This document shows positions 15,524-24,140 of a stretch of 64,000 nucleotides of DNA, piece by piece. A model generated the notes under the pieces. That model saw only the letters and a list, made by a program, of their open reading frames with translations, was not told the origin of the DNA and made no database searches. The number at the start of each line of letters is the position of its first letter. Positions within the stretch are counted from its first letter, which is position 1. The DNA comes from M3007 sp033764075 (GTDB lineage Bacteria; Bacteroidota; Bacteroidia; Chitinophagales; Saprospiraceae), in NCBI GenBank assembly GCA_033764075.1, contig JANRJH010000018.1, positions 160,415 through 224,414 on the forward strand, given 5' to 3'. The position numbers and the translations under genes were made by a program.

Positions 15524-16749
15524 CCGTTTGCCAGCAGGGCCATATAAAACCCGTCATACCCGTCGTCCTGAGGCAGGATGCGCTTTTCCTCCAGCAGCCT
15601 GAAATTCTTGCCCGCTTCAGACGCGAGGAAGGTGCGCACTTGTTCATCGTTTTCGGAGGGCAACACGCTGCAGGTGGCGTACACCATGCGCCCGCCCGGG
15701 CGGAGCATGGCGCTGTACTCCCGGAGGATTTCCTGTTGGGTCGATCGGAGTGCGTCGATGGCCTCGGGAGTCAGTTTCCACTTGGTATCCGGGTTGCGCC
15801 GCAAAACACCCAGGCCACTGCAGGGCACGTCGAGCAGCAGCCGGTCTGCGCTGTGCCGGAGTCGTTTAATGACCTTTCGGCTTTCGATGGGCCGGGTTTC
15901 GAAGTTTGAAACGCCTGCCCGCCGGGCGCGCAGTTTCAGGGCGTCGAGCTTCCATGCCAGGGTGTCGAGCGCGATCAGGCTGCCCTTGTTTTGCATGAGC
16001 GCCGCCAGGTGCAGCGTTTTGCCGCCACCGCCGGCACAGGCATCGATCACCCGCATGCCGGGTTCGGGCGCAAGCAGGGGCGCCACCAGCTGGCTGCTGT
16101 AATCCTGCACCTCGAAAAGGCCCTGCCGGAAGGCGTTTGTCTGAAAGACATTTTTGCGTTCCGTCAGCACCAGCGCCTGCCCCTCACCCACCGGACGGGC
16201 GTCAATGCCTTCCACCGCCAATGCCTTTTGCAAGGCTTCCCGGGTTGTTTTGAGCGAATTGGCGCGCAGCACCACCCGGGCCGGCTGGTTGAGGGCGTGC
16301 AGGATGGACGGCCAGGCGTCGCCCAGCTCCCGGGCGCCGGTTTCGTCCAGCCAGTCCGGTATGCTTTCCGCCAGTGCACGCGGTGCGTTTTCGGCAGCCA
16401 ACTGCCGGATGTGCTCCGGGTCGAGGCCCTCCAATTCGCGCCATGCAGGCCATTCGCCGGTGCGTACCAGCAAATGAATGCCGATTAGCTGCCAGAAGTG
16501 TTTTTCCTCCTTCGGTTCATGGCCCAGCAAATGTGTATATCGCCGGTAGTGGCGTACAATCTCGTAGGTGGTTTCGGCGATAAACGCCCGATCGCGACTG
16601 CCGGCCTTCGGGTTGTTGCGCAGGGTGAATTCGATGACTTTATCGGCATGCCGCCCCCCTGCAAATATGGCGAAAAGGGCGGAAGCCACGATGCGGGCCA
16701 GGGCAGGCCGGGGCGATTGGTCGGAAAAGCGATGCAGCGAATGAGACAT
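15520..16749 (-). CDS. RsmB/NOL1/NOP2-type rRNA (cytosine-C5) methyltransferase
   Basis: 409 residues. The N-terminal helical RNA-binding part (PALARIVASALFAIF...) precedes a Rossmann methyltransferase with SAM motif DACAGGGGKTLHLAAL, motif IV DVPCSGLGVLRRNPDTKW and motif VI YATCSVLPSEND. The two catalytic Cys of m5C enzymes are in PCSG and TCS. Predicted substrate is a cytosine of 16S rRNA as for RsmB, but other NOP2/Sun targets are possible. The start at 16749 lies only 5 bases after a TACTTTTG -7 box, so the transcript may be leaderless. Confidence 0.9.
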   Translation of the reverse strand: MSHSLHRFSDQSPRPALARIVASALFAIFAGGRHADKVIEFTLRNNPKAGSRDRAFIAETTYEIVRHYRRYTHLLGHEPKEEKHFWQLIGIHLLVRTGEWPAWRELEGLDPEHIRQLAAENAPRALAESIPDWLDETGARELGDAWPSILHALNQPARVVLRANSLKTTREALQKALAVEGIDARPVGEGQALVLTERKNVFQTNAFRQGLFEVQDYSSQLVAPLLAPEPGMRVIDACAGGGGKTLHLAALMQNKGSLIALDTLAWKLDALKLRARRAGVSNFETRPIESRKVIKRLRHSADRLLLDVPCSGLGVLRRNPDTKWKLTPEAIDALRSTQQEILREYSAMLRPGGRMVYATCSVLPSENDEQVRTFLASEAGKNFRLLEEKRILPQDDGYDGFYMALLANG

Positions 16750-16754
16750 TCGGA

Positions 16755-16762
16755 CAAAAGTA
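16755..16762 (-). promoter_or_regulatory. -7 box TACTTTTG for the rRNA methyltransferase gene
   Basis: TACTTTTG (TAnnTTTG) ends 5 bases before the ATG on the minus strand, so transcription would start at or within a base or two of the start codon. Confidence 0.5.
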
Positions 16763-16812
16763 AACCGCAATTAAACTTGTGTTAAAGAAAATGTTTTAAA
16801 TTTTTTTACAAA

Positions 16813-16820
16813 TAATTTTG
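16813..16820 (+). promoter_or_regulatory. -7 box TAATTTTG for the delta-60 surface protein
   Basis: TAATTTTG matches TAnnTTTG in an AT-rich intergenic island, 30 bases before the ATG. The divergent methyltransferase promoter lies 50 bases to the left, so both genes share one promoter island. Confidence 0.45.
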
Positions 16821-16850
16821 CACACTATTTCCAATTAAAACTAATGCATT

Positions 16851-18452
16851 ATGACCATCCGAACTGTACTATTGCAACTGTTTCTTACCCTCGGGATGCC
16901 GATCGCACTTTCGGCACAAAATGTCATTCCGGACCCAGCCTTCGGCGATGCCGGTTCTGTAAACATCCAAACTTCCGGCTTCCTCTTCAGCGGTTACCAC
17001 CATTTGATGCCTGACGGTCGTATCGTGTTTGTCGGTACGGTAAATGACCCAGGCAGCGATGCGACTGACGTGTACGTAGCCCGGCTGCTGACGGACGGAA
17101 CTTTCGATCCCTCTTTTGGTGGCGGCAATGGCTTTGTGCGGGTAGCCGGCCCGGTCGACAAAGCCAACGACCTTTACGCCAATGCCGTTGATGGCAATGG
17201 CAAGGTTATCCTGGCCATAAATGAATACGATTTCGACGTTGACCGAACGCGCTTTGTACGCCTCAACGCCGATGGGACCCCGGATAATACCTTTGGTGTG
17301 GCGGGTGAAGCCATCATTGACATTGCTGCAGGCGACCTTGAGGAGTACATGACCGATGTGGTGGTGTTGCCCGACGGGAAACTCTTTTTCGGCGGTTACG
17401 TCGGCACGGCATTCGACGTATATGTTTCGCATTTTGTGCGTCTTAACAACGATGGATCGCTAGACAACACCTACGACAACGACGGAAAGTTTTCCATGCC
17501 GGTTCTGGGCATCCTGGATGGCGCTGCATTGGCCCTGGATTTACTGCCGGACAACAAGATCGCCGTGGCGGGTTTGGGGGCCAACGCAGGGGGCAATGCT
17601 ATCCCGTACATAGCTCGTCTCGGCGTCGACGGTAAACCTGACCCCTCTTTTGGTACAAATGGGCGCAGGGTATTTAGTAATTTGCCATTGGAAGTCAACT
17701 ACTTGTACGATATAGCGGTTCAGAACAATGGTCAATGGCTTGTAGGCGGCTCCTCGTTGGCGGGCGGTGCCGAGTATAACGAGAACCTTTTGTTGTTTCG
17801 GTTTAACAGTGACGGAAGCCTGGATCAGGGATTCGCCGGCACCGGTTATTTTGAACACGACCAGGGCGCCTTTGAGTCCATACTCAAGGTTGCTGCTACC
17901 GCAGATAATCGTCCCTTGATCGCCGGATACACTTCCGTAGAAGATGTAGCCGCGCAGCCGTTATCGTCGCTGTACTTTCTGGGCCGTTTGACTGGCGACG
18001 GGATATCTGATCCCGACTTCAACGGCGGGTTCGTCACCAGCGATACCCTGATAGAGGCTGCTGCATTCAGTGTATCTATTCAAAACGACGGGAAAATGCT
18101 GCTCAGTGGTTACACTTTTGATGGAGAAGAGCGAAGTTTTTTCGTCAACCGATATGCCCAAATCTCGGGGCTAAACAAACTGCGTCCGGTGCTGGAGGCG
18201 GTCATGTTGTTTCCCAACCCGGCCGCCGACCACACCAACCTGCGGTTTACCCTCGAAAAATCGACTGTTTTCGGCGTTCAACTGGTGAATGCCGAAGGGA
18301 AATCGATCACGGCACTGACACCTTTCCGCACATGGACCGCCGGAGAACACCAGATAAGATTCGGTTTGCCGGCCGGCCTTCCAACGGGCAACTACCGGAT
18401 CGTCGTTCAGGGAAATGAAGGCGTGCATAGCATTCCGGTAACCATCCGATAA
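16851..18452 (+). CDS. T9SS-exported delta-60 repeat protein
   Basis: 533 residues. A signal peptide (MTIRTVLLQLFLTLGMPIALSAQ) precedes about seven beta-propeller-like repeats of roughly 60 residues. These carry the LDPSFGGGNGFVR / PDNTFGVAGEAII / PDPSFGTNGRRVF type signature of the delta-60 family, with alternating 'LPDGKL' or 'QNDGKM' strands. The C-terminus VMLFPNPAADHTNLRFTL...IPVTIR is a T9SS sorting domain. Such proteins are secreted or surface-bound; binding partner and function are unknown. It lies 61 bases upstream of the alpha-galactosidase gene and might share its transcript. Confidence 0.88.
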   Translation: MTIRTVLLQLFLTLGMPIALSAQNVIPDPAFGDAGSVNIQTSGFLFSGYHHLMPDGRIVFVGTVNDPGSDATDVYVARLLTDGTFDPSFGGGNGFVRVAGPVDKANDLYANAVDGNGKVILAINEYDFDVDRTRFVRLNADGTPDNTFGVAGEAIIDIAAGDLEEYMTDVVVLPDGKLFFGGYVGTAFDVYVSHFVRLNNDGSLDNTYDNDGKFSMPVLGILDGAALALDLLPDNKIAVAGLGANAGGNAIPYIARLGVDGKPDPSFGTNGRRVFSNLPLEVNYLYDIAVQNNGQWLVGGSSLAGGAEYNENLLLFRFNSDGSLDQGFAGTGYFEHDQGAFESILKVAATADNRPLIAGYTSVEDVAAQPLSSLYFLGRLTGDGISDPDFNGGFVTSDTLIEAAAFSVSIQNDGKMLLSGYTFDGEERSFFVNRYAQISGLNKLRPVLEAVMLFPNPAADHTNLRFTLEKSTVFGVQLVNAEGKSITALTPFRTWTAGEHQIRFGLPAGLPTGNYRIVVQGNEGVHSIPVTIR

Positions 18453-18513
18453 TGTCGGTATGGCGCGCGGTGTCCTGCTCATCGCGCGCCATATCCATCC
18501 CAACCGCGCTATC

Positions 18514-20259
18514 ATGCTTTTTCGTCAGGCCCACTTGCTGGTAAACGGTAAATCCTATTCCCTCAAGCCAAACGGGGTGAATTCGTTTGCTGAATTGTAC
18601 GTTGATTTTCAGGTGCAGCCGGCGAGCCAGGGCGTGCGTTACACCGTATATCTGCACCCCAAGGAGGATGTGCGCATGGACGAACTTGAATTGCAGTTTC
18701 ACCACCCGGCATCTCCGGATGAAGGCGCCTTTCTGGCGAACGGTTATCAGTCGTGGTCGGAAACCCGCAACCTGGCCCGGAACGGTCGTATGGCAACCAT
18801 GCGACCACTGGCCAGACCTTTTATGGGTTTATATGGCGATGAATGGATGGCCGGCGTGCCAAGGGGCAATGGTATGCTGCATTCCTGGACCTTTGCAGTG
18901 GTGCAGATGGGCAGAACTACCCATTTGCTGGGTTCGCTGAGCGAGCAAACCGGATTTACCCTGATCATTGCCGATGGCCCCAACCAACTCATTCGGGTGC
19001 GCAAGGAGTTACAGGGCATACGGCTCTCGCATTCCTTTCCGGCACTGGACGTATGGGTGGCGGCCGGCAATGCCGCCGACCTGTGGGCGCAATACAGCAA
19101 ACTGGCGTTGCCGGACAAACCGAATCCCTGCCCCTTGCGATTGGGCTGGACCAGCTGGTACCGGTATTTCAATCGCATCAACGAAAGAGTGCTGGAGGCA
19201 GAATGCCGATCAGTGCATGCGTCGCCCTACCCATTTGATTTTTTTCAGGTTGACGACGGCTGGCAGCCTGCGGTTGGCGACTGGCTGACGCCCGGTTCGG
19301 GTTTTTCTTCGGGTATGGGCGCATTTGCACGGCGGATACGGGACAATGGGATGCTGCCCGGGTTGTGGCTTGCGCCGTTGGTGGCTGCTGCGCGCTCGGA
19401 CCTGGTGAAAAAGCATCCGGAATGGCTCATCACCAGCGGCGGCGGAAAACCGCTCCGTGTCGGCTGGAATCCGTATTGGGGTGGCTGGTACTATGCCCTT
19501 GACCCTTATCACCCCGGTGTGCGCGACTACCTCAGTGGGGTGTTTCACAACATCGTAGCGCGTTGGGGGTACGACCTGATCAAGCTGGATTTTTTATTTG
19601 TCGCGGGTCTGCGACCGCCGCCGGGCAAAACCCGTGGCCAGGCTGTTGGAGAGGCCATGCTTTTTTTTCGGCAACTGATGGGCGACAAAATCATGCTGGC
19701 TTGCGGCGTTCCGTTGGGCTCGGCCATGGGCGTGGCCGACATCTGCCGGATTGGCGGCGACGTACACCTCGCCTGGGAGCACCGACTGCTGCATTGGCTT
19801 CGTTTTCGCGAACGCGTGAGCACGGTAGCGTCGCTGCGCAGTACCCTGAACCGGTGGGCGCTGAACAAGCGTTTTTTCCTCAATGACCCGGACGTTTTTG
19901 TGCTCAGAAAAATGCAACAGCAGCTGTCGCCTGCCCAACAATACACCCTGATTCGCGTCAATGCCCTGCTGGGCGGCATTTTGACCACCTCAGACCAGGT
20001 GGCGGCTTACGGTCCGGACCAGCACGCGCAATTGCGGGAAGCGCTTGTTCTGCAGGACAGTTTCATACAGCAGGTGGAAGAAGTATACCCCGACGTTTAC
20101 CGCATCGGGTTTATCCTCCGGAACAAGGACACCGGGAATATTGATCTGGAAAACGGCGTCCGCGAGGCATGGGTAAACCTGACGCCCAGGGCAGTCGACG
20201 AACGGCTTCCGTTTGTTCTGGCGCCCTTTGAAACAAAACTGGTGGACAGGCGCTCCTGA
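18514..20259 (+). CDS. GH36-like alpha-galactosidase
   Basis: A 581-residue clan GH-D glycosidase. An N-terminal beta-sandwich (about 1-190) precedes a TIM barrel starting LGWTSWYRYFNRI. FFQVDDGWQPAVGDW is the substrate-binding loop. The nucleophile is D359 in LIKLDF, and the acid/base is D416 in RIGGDVHLAW. A C-terminal beta domain ends LAPFETKLVDRRS. No signal peptide is evident, so cytoplasmic or periplasmic hydrolysis of alpha-galactosides is inferred. The start at 18514 (MLFRQ) is preferred over 18460 because the earlier residues look unrelated. It is shorter than typical 700-residue GH36 enzymes, fitting the compact subgroup. Confidence 0.88.
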   Translation: MLFRQAHLLVNGKSYSLKPNGVNSFAELYVDFQVQPASQGVRYTVYLHPKEDVRMDELELQFHHPASPDEGAFLANGYQSWSETRNLARNGRMATMRPLARPFMGLYGDEWMAGVPRGNGMLHSWTFAVVQMGRTTHLLGSLSEQTGFTLIIADGPNQLIRVRKELQGIRLSHSFPALDVWVAAGNAADLWAQYSKLALPDKPNPCPLRLGWTSWYRYFNRINERVLEAECRSVHASPYPFDFFQVDDGWQPAVGDWLTPGSGFSSGMGAFARRIRDNGMLPGLWLAPLVAAARSDLVKKHPEWLITSGGGKPLRVGWNPYWGGWYYALDPYHPGVRDYLSGVFHNIVARWGYDLIKLDFLFVAGLRPPPGKTRGQAVGEAMLFFRQLMGDKIMLACGVPLGSAMGVADICRIGGDVHLAWEHRLLHWLRFRERVSTVASLRSTLNRWALNKRFFLNDPDVFVLRKMQQQLSPAQQYTLIRVNALLGGILTTSDQVAAYGPDQHAQLREALVLQDSFIQQVEEVYPDVYRIGFILRNKDTGNIDLENGVREAWVNLTPRAVDERLPFVLAPFETKLVDRRS

Positions 20260-20270
20260 ACCGGGAGCGC
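20250..20270. terminator. Hairpin spanning the alpha-galactosidase stop codon
   Basis: GCGCTCC (20250-20256) and GGAGCGC (20264-20270) form a perfect 7-bp stem whose loop contains the TGA stop (20257-20259). It lies between convergent genes (the algH stop is at 20278) and could end transcription from both sides. No T-tract. Confidence 0.45.
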
Positions 20271-20277
20271 GCAGTCG

Positions 20278-20838
20278 CTAGTTCCAGCTCAGGTGCTCCG
20301 GTATATCGGCCAGTACCTCGTAGGCATTGCCTTGTTTATGCATCACCTGGCTCCACAGATGGTTGGAGGGCATTTTGAACAGGTAATTGGCATCCATCTC
20401 GGCGGCAAGCCAGGAGTCCATCGCCAACTCTTCCTCGATTTGTCCGGGCTCCCAACCGGCGTATCCGACAAAAAAGCGCACATTGGCGGGGGAGATCAAT
20501 TTGGATTCAATGAGGAACTTCAGGTTTTCGAAGTCACCTCCCCAATACACGCCGCCGGCTACTTTCACACTGTCTTCCAGCAGATTGCCCACATTGTGTA
20601 TGTAATGCAATGTGTCGGTTTGCACCGGCCCGCCGTAGAACACCTCGGCGTCGAAGGCCGGGAACTCGGACATGATATCGTTAATGTTCATGTCGATGGG
20701 CTTGTTCAGGATAAATCCCAGGCTGCCGTTCTCATTGTGTTCGCAGAGCAGCACAACGGAGCGTTTGAAGTAAGGGTCTTCCATGAAGGGTTTGGCAAGG
20801 AGCAGATGCCCTGTGGCTATGATCTCTTTGGCAGACAT
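20278..20838 (-). CDS. AlgH/YqgE (DUF179) family protein
   Basis: 186 residues of the widespread YqgE/AlgH family: GHLLLAKPFMEDPYFKRSVVLLCEHNENGSLGFILNKP at the start, FYGGPVQTDTLHYIHNV and FVGYAGWEPGQIEEELAMDSW later. Length is typical. The fold is known but the biochemical role is not; in some bacteria it is linked to regulation of exopolysaccharide genes. It follows fabD with an 81-base gap on the same strand. Confidence 0.93.
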   Translation of the reverse strand: MSAKEIIATGHLLLAKPFMEDPYFKRSVVLLCEHNENGSLGFILNKPIDMNINDIMSEFPAFDAEVFYGGPVQTDTLHYIHNVGNLLEDSVKVAGGVYWGGDFENLKFLIESKLISPANVRFFVGYAGWEPGQIEEELAMDSWLAAEMDANYLFKMPSNHLWSQVMHKQGNAYEVLADIPEHLSWN

Positions 20839-20919
20839 GGTGCAATGGTTCGGTTGATCGTGAACACTGAAACGAAGTCCGGGTATGGCAGCGTATGTCC
20901 TCGTTCGAGGTAAAAATTA

Positions 20920-21810
20920 TCATAAGGCGCTGGTCAGCGCTTCTTTGTCGATGCGACGAATAAGCCCGCGCAGCACGGCGGCCTCTCCGCCGCCCACCTC
21001 AACAAATTCCTGGACGCCGTCGGCACGCATTTGCCGGATGGTTTGTGTCCAAAGGACCGGCGCGGTGAGTTGCCTGGCCAGGTTTTGACGAATGGTCTCC
21101 GGATCGGTAACGGGCTGTGCGGTCACGTTTTGGTACACCGGGCATCGGGGTGTGTTGAGCCGGGTTTCCCGGATGGCCTTCTCCAGTTCATCCTGGGCGG
21201 GTTTCATCAGGGGGGAATGGAATGCGCCGCCCACCGGCAACAACACGACGCGGCGCGCGCCCGCCTGCTGCAATGCTTCCTGGGCTGCCTGGATGCCGGA
21301 AACCGAGCCGGAAATAACCAGCTGGCCGGGGGAGTTGTAATTGGCGGCGACCACCACGTCGTCGGTGATGGCTGCGCAAATCTCTTCCACCTGCGCGTCC
21401 TCGAGCCCCAGCACGGCGGCCATGGTCCCCGGGTTTTGCACACAGGCTTGTTGCATGGCAAAAGCGCGTTTGTTCACCAGCCGGAGCGCGTCTGCAAACG
21501 ACAAGGCGCCGGCGGCAGCCAGGGCGGTAAACTCCCCAAGGGAGTGGCCGGCCACCGCGTCGGGCCGAAATCGGTCTCCGGCGATGAGGGCCCGGATGAT
21601 GCCCTCCAGAAACAAGGCCGGCTGTGTCACCTTTGTTTGCGTCAGTTCCTCCCTGGAGCCTTCGAACATCACATCGGTGATGCGCCAGCCCAATATGACG
21701 TTCGCCTCTTCAAAAAGGTCGCGTGCGTCATTCGAAGCCTCGTACAAGTCTTTCCCCATACCCTCAAACTGGGCGCCCTGACCCGGGAATACGTATGCTG
21801 TCATGGTCAT
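20920..21810 (-). CDS. fabD: Malonyl-CoA:ACP transacylase
   Basis: A 296-residue enzyme loading malonyl groups on acyl carrier protein for fatty-acid synthesis. Motifs: FPGQGAQFEGMG at the N-terminus, the nucleophile elbow AGHSLGEFTALAAAG (Ser), VGGAFHSPLM with the catalytic His, and QLTAPVLWTQTI near the end. The start at 21810 (MTMTAYVFPGQG) gives the canonical N-terminus. It lies 17 bases after an unknown gene and before algH. FabH is encoded separately at 24.3 kb. Confidence 0.95.
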   Translation of the reverse strand: MTMTAYVFPGQGAQFEGMGKDLYEASNDARDLFEEANVILGWRITDVMFEGSREELTQTKVTQPALFLEGIIRALIAGDRFRPDAVAGHSLGEFTALAAAGALSFADALRLVNKRAFAMQQACVQNPGTMAAVLGLEDAQVEEICAAITDDVVVAANYNSPGQLVISGSVSGIQAAQEALQQAGARRVVLLPVGGAFHSPLMKPAQDELEKAIRETRLNTPRCPVYQNVTAQPVTDPETIRQNLARQLTAPVLWTQTIRQMRADGVQEFVEVGGGEAAVLRGLIRRIDKEALTSAL

Positions 21811-21827
21811 GTGGTTGGTGCTTTTTG

Positions 21828-22289
21828 TCAAGCCGCAAACATACGCTTCAGCGCCTGCCAAAGCAGCGTTTTGCGGTTTTTATCCGGCTGCAATGTATGC
21901 AGGCTTTCGGAAAAAAGCCATGTACAGCCATAAAAAGCTGTCGGTTGGTACAGTGGAGCCCGGATGGACAAGCCTAAATGTGTTGGATCGGGACCAAATA
22001 CCAGAACCTTTTCGGGCTTAATGCCGTTTTTAGTGGGGAATATTTGGACGCCAGTGCTTTTCTTTGTGAGAAAACAGTAAGCGTCGGATGCCAGATCGAT
22101 GCCCGCAGCCGCCAAGATCCTGGATAAAAAAAGCGGATCCTCCACAGCCCCGGGATCGTCTTCAAACAAGATGACGAGTACGCGTTTTTGATACAATCCT
22201 TTACCCCCCTCCCAGCAGGAAGACGCCGCCGAATATAACCCTCGCCCTTTAATATACAAGTTTTCCGGTATGACCCGCATCACTGTCAT
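21828..22289 (-). CDS. Conserved hypothetical protein upstream of fabD
   Basis: About 153 residues, no signal peptide or membrane helix. I do not recognise a family. Visible features: a hydrophobic-rich core VLVILFEDDPGAVEDPLFLSRILAAAGIDL and VLVFGPDPTHLGL, and a basic C-terminus KTLLWQALKRMFAA. The pattern suggests an alpha/beta nucleotide-fold-like protein, but no catalytic motif stands out. The start may be 22289 or the ATG three codons later. It is the first gene of a fabD-algH operon and is driven, probably, by the minus-strand half of the palindromic promoter at 22396-22413. Confidence 0.65.
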   Translation of the reverse strand: MTVMRVIPENLYIKGRGLYSAASSCWEGGKGLYQKRVLVILFEDDPGAVEDPLFLSRILAAAGIDLASDAYCFLTKKSTGVQIFPTKNGIKPEKVLVFGPDPTHLGLSIRAPLYQPTAFYGCTWLFSESLHTLQPDKNRKTLLWQALKRMFAA

Positions 22290-22317
22290 GCTACATTATT
22301 TAAGGTAATAATTGGGC

Positions 22318-22384
22318 GTTTTTTATTTTCAAAAAACAAAATTTTGTTTATCAAAAAAATTTTGCTTTTTGAAAAATAAAATTT
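22318..22384. repeat. AT-rich inverted repeat upstream of ilvE
   Basis: The segment around 22325-22345 (TTTATTTTCAAAAAACAAAA) is largely the reverse complement of TTTGCTTTTTGAAAAATAAA around 22362-22384, with CAAAATTTTG dyads inside. It can fold into a long AT-only stem or bind a nucleoid protein. It sits between the divergent fabD and ilvE transcription units. Confidence 0.5.
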
Positions 22385-22395
22385 CTTCGTTAAGG

Positions 22396-22413
22396 CAAAG
22401 TTACGTAACTTTG
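22396..22413. promoter_or_regulatory. Palindromic divergent promoter CAAAGTTACGTAACTTTG
   Basis: This 18-bp perfect palindrome holds one -7 box on each strand: TAACTTTG at 22406-22413 for ilvE on plus (ATG 47 bases on) and TAACTTTG at 22403-22396 on minus for the unknown-fabD-algH operon (ATG about 107 bases on). The two boxes abut around the central CG. Confidence 0.6.
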
Positions 22414-22460
22414 TGTTAAGCAAAGCGAAACAATTATCTCCCTCGTCAAATAAAATCGTT

Positions 22461-23576
22461 ATGCATCCAAAGTATTCCATTCGCGTAACGCCTACCAATG
22501 CCTCACGCATCGGCAGCGTTGACTTTTCCGACATTCCTTTTGGCCGCGTGATTTCCGATCACATGTTTGTAGCGGACTACAACGGCAAGGAGTGGACCGA
22601 TCTGCGGATTGTGCCATTCGCCAACATGGACATCTCTCCGGCCAACCTGGCGCTTCATTACGGACAAAGTATTTTTGAGGGTATGAAGGCGACCAAGATC
22701 AACGGGGAGCCCCACCTGTTCCGTCCGGAAATGCACGCCCGCCGTCTCAATGTGTCGGCAGAGCGCATGTGTATGCCCAAGTTGCCCGAAGATTTGTACA
22801 CCACCGCCATCAAAATGTTGGTCGAGTTAGACAAGGACTGGGTTCCGGAAGAAGCCGACCACGCATTGTACATTCGTCCCATCATGTTTGCCACCGATGC
22901 GCTCTTCGGCGTACAGGTTTCAGAGACCTACCGGTTCCTCATTTTTACCGGTCCGGTCGGCCCCTATTACCCCAAACCCGTAAGCCTGTGGGTAGAGGAG
23001 GTGTTCACCCGGGCCGCCGGAGGTGGCGTAGGGGAGGCCAAATGTGCCGGTAACTACGGCGCATCCCTGTTGCCTGCCAAGCGCGCCAAACAGGCCGGAT
23101 ACGACCAGGTGATGTGGATGGATGCCATTGAGAAAAAATATGTGCAGGAAGTGGGTACCATGAACTTGTTTTTTGTGATGGACAACCGCGTCATCACGCC
23201 CGCGACCACCGGCACCATCCTGCGCGGCGTCACCCGTGACAGTTTTATCTCCCTGCTGAAGGAATGGGGTTACATCGTGGAGGATCGCCTGCTGAGCATC
23301 GCAGAAATCACTGACGCTTACTGGCGCGGCACCCTGCAGGAGTGTTTTGGCGCCGGCACGGCAGCTGTGGTGAGCCATGTGAGCGACATTACCTGGCGTG
23401 ACCGGAAACTGGAACTGCCGCCTATTGATGCCGAACACCGGCCGGTAGGCACGCGTCTAAAGACGTTCATCAACCGCCTGCGCCTGGGCTTGGAGCACGA
23501 TGAACACCACTGGCTTCAAAGTTGCCAAAACTCCGGTGTACTCGAACTGGTGGATGCCCAGGAAGCCCTGGCCTGA
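22461..23576 (+). CDS. ilvE: Branched-chain amino-acid aminotransferase
   Basis: A 371-residue fold-type IV PLP enzyme that interconverts Val, Leu and Ile with their keto acids in the cytoplasm. Motifs: LHYGQSIFEGMKA, the PLP lysine in GEAKCAGNYGASLLPAKRAK, GTMNLFFVMDN and TPATTGTILRGVTRDSFI. The length and C-terminus match the longer BCAT-II type. The start at 22461 (MHPKYSI) lies right after the AT-rich leader; the earlier in-frame ATG at 22413 overlaps the promoter. Followed after 6 bases by a phosphodiesterase gene. Confidence 0.95.
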   Translation: MHPKYSIRVTPTNASRIGSVDFSDIPFGRVISDHMFVADYNGKEWTDLRIVPFANMDISPANLALHYGQSIFEGMKATKINGEPHLFRPEMHARRLNVSAERMCMPKLPEDLYTTAIKMLVELDKDWVPEEADHALYIRPIMFATDALFGVQVSETYRFLIFTGPVGPYYPKPVSLWVEEVFTRAAGGGVGEAKCAGNYGASLLPAKRAKQAGYDQVMWMDAIEKKYVQEVGTMNLFFVMDNRVITPATTGTILRGVTRDSFISLLKEWGYIVEDRLLSIAEITDAYWRGTLQECFGAGTAAVVSHVSDITWRDRKLELPPIDAEHRPVGTRLKTFINRLRLGLEHDEHHWLQSCQNSGVLELVDAQEALA

Positions 23577-23582
23577 TACGAC

Positions 23583-24095
23583 ATGGCGCTGATCGGCCTG
23601 CTGTCCGACACCCACTCGGTGCTTGATGCACGCATCTTCACCCACTTTGCCGACTGCGATGAAGTGTGGCATGCCGGCGATTTCGGCTCGCTTCAGGTAG
23701 TGCGTCAAATCCAGGCGTTCAAACCCTTGCGAGGGGTGTACGGCAACATCGACGGCCCCGAAATCAGGGCCTTGTTTTCGGAAGACCTGCGGTTCGAAAT
23801 TCAAGACGTTCCGGTGTTTATGACCCACATCGGGGGCTATCCCGGAAAATATGCACCCCGGGTGCGGAAACTGCTGGCTGCAGATCCGCCCCGGGGTGGT
23901 TTGTTTATCTGCGGTCATTCGCACATTTTAAAAGTTATGTACGACCACAACGGTGGATTCCTGCACCTGAATCCGGGCGCTTGTGGCAACGAAGGCTGGC
24001 ACAAGGTGAAAACCCTGCTGCGTTTCCAGGTGACCGGCGGCCGGGTGCACGGCCTGGAGCTGATCGAAATGGGCGGCCGAACATCAACAAGGTAA
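23583..24095 (+). CDS. YfcE-type metallophosphoesterase
   Basis: A 170-residue calcineurin-like phosphodiesterase of the YfcE/MJ0936 family. Metal-binding signatures: GLLSDTHS (DxH), HAGDFGS (GD), YGNIDG (GN), THIGGYPGKY and CGHSHILK (GHxH), LNPGACG at the end. Such enzymes hydrolyse phosphodiesters in vitro; the natural substrate is unknown. It starts 6 bases after ilvE, so the two are co-transcribed. Confidence 0.93.
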   Translation: MALIGLLSDTHSVLDARIFTHFADCDEVWHAGDFGSLQVVRQIQAFKPLRGVYGNIDGPEIRALFSEDLRFEIQDVPVFMTHIGGYPGKYAPRVRKLLAADPPRGGLFICGHSHILKVMYDHNGGFLHLNPGACGNEGWHKVKTLLRFQVTGGRVHGLELIEMGGRTSTR

Positions 24096-24140
24096 ATGCC
24101 GGCGATTTTGTATAAACAAAAAGCTAGTGATTGTTTCGAT

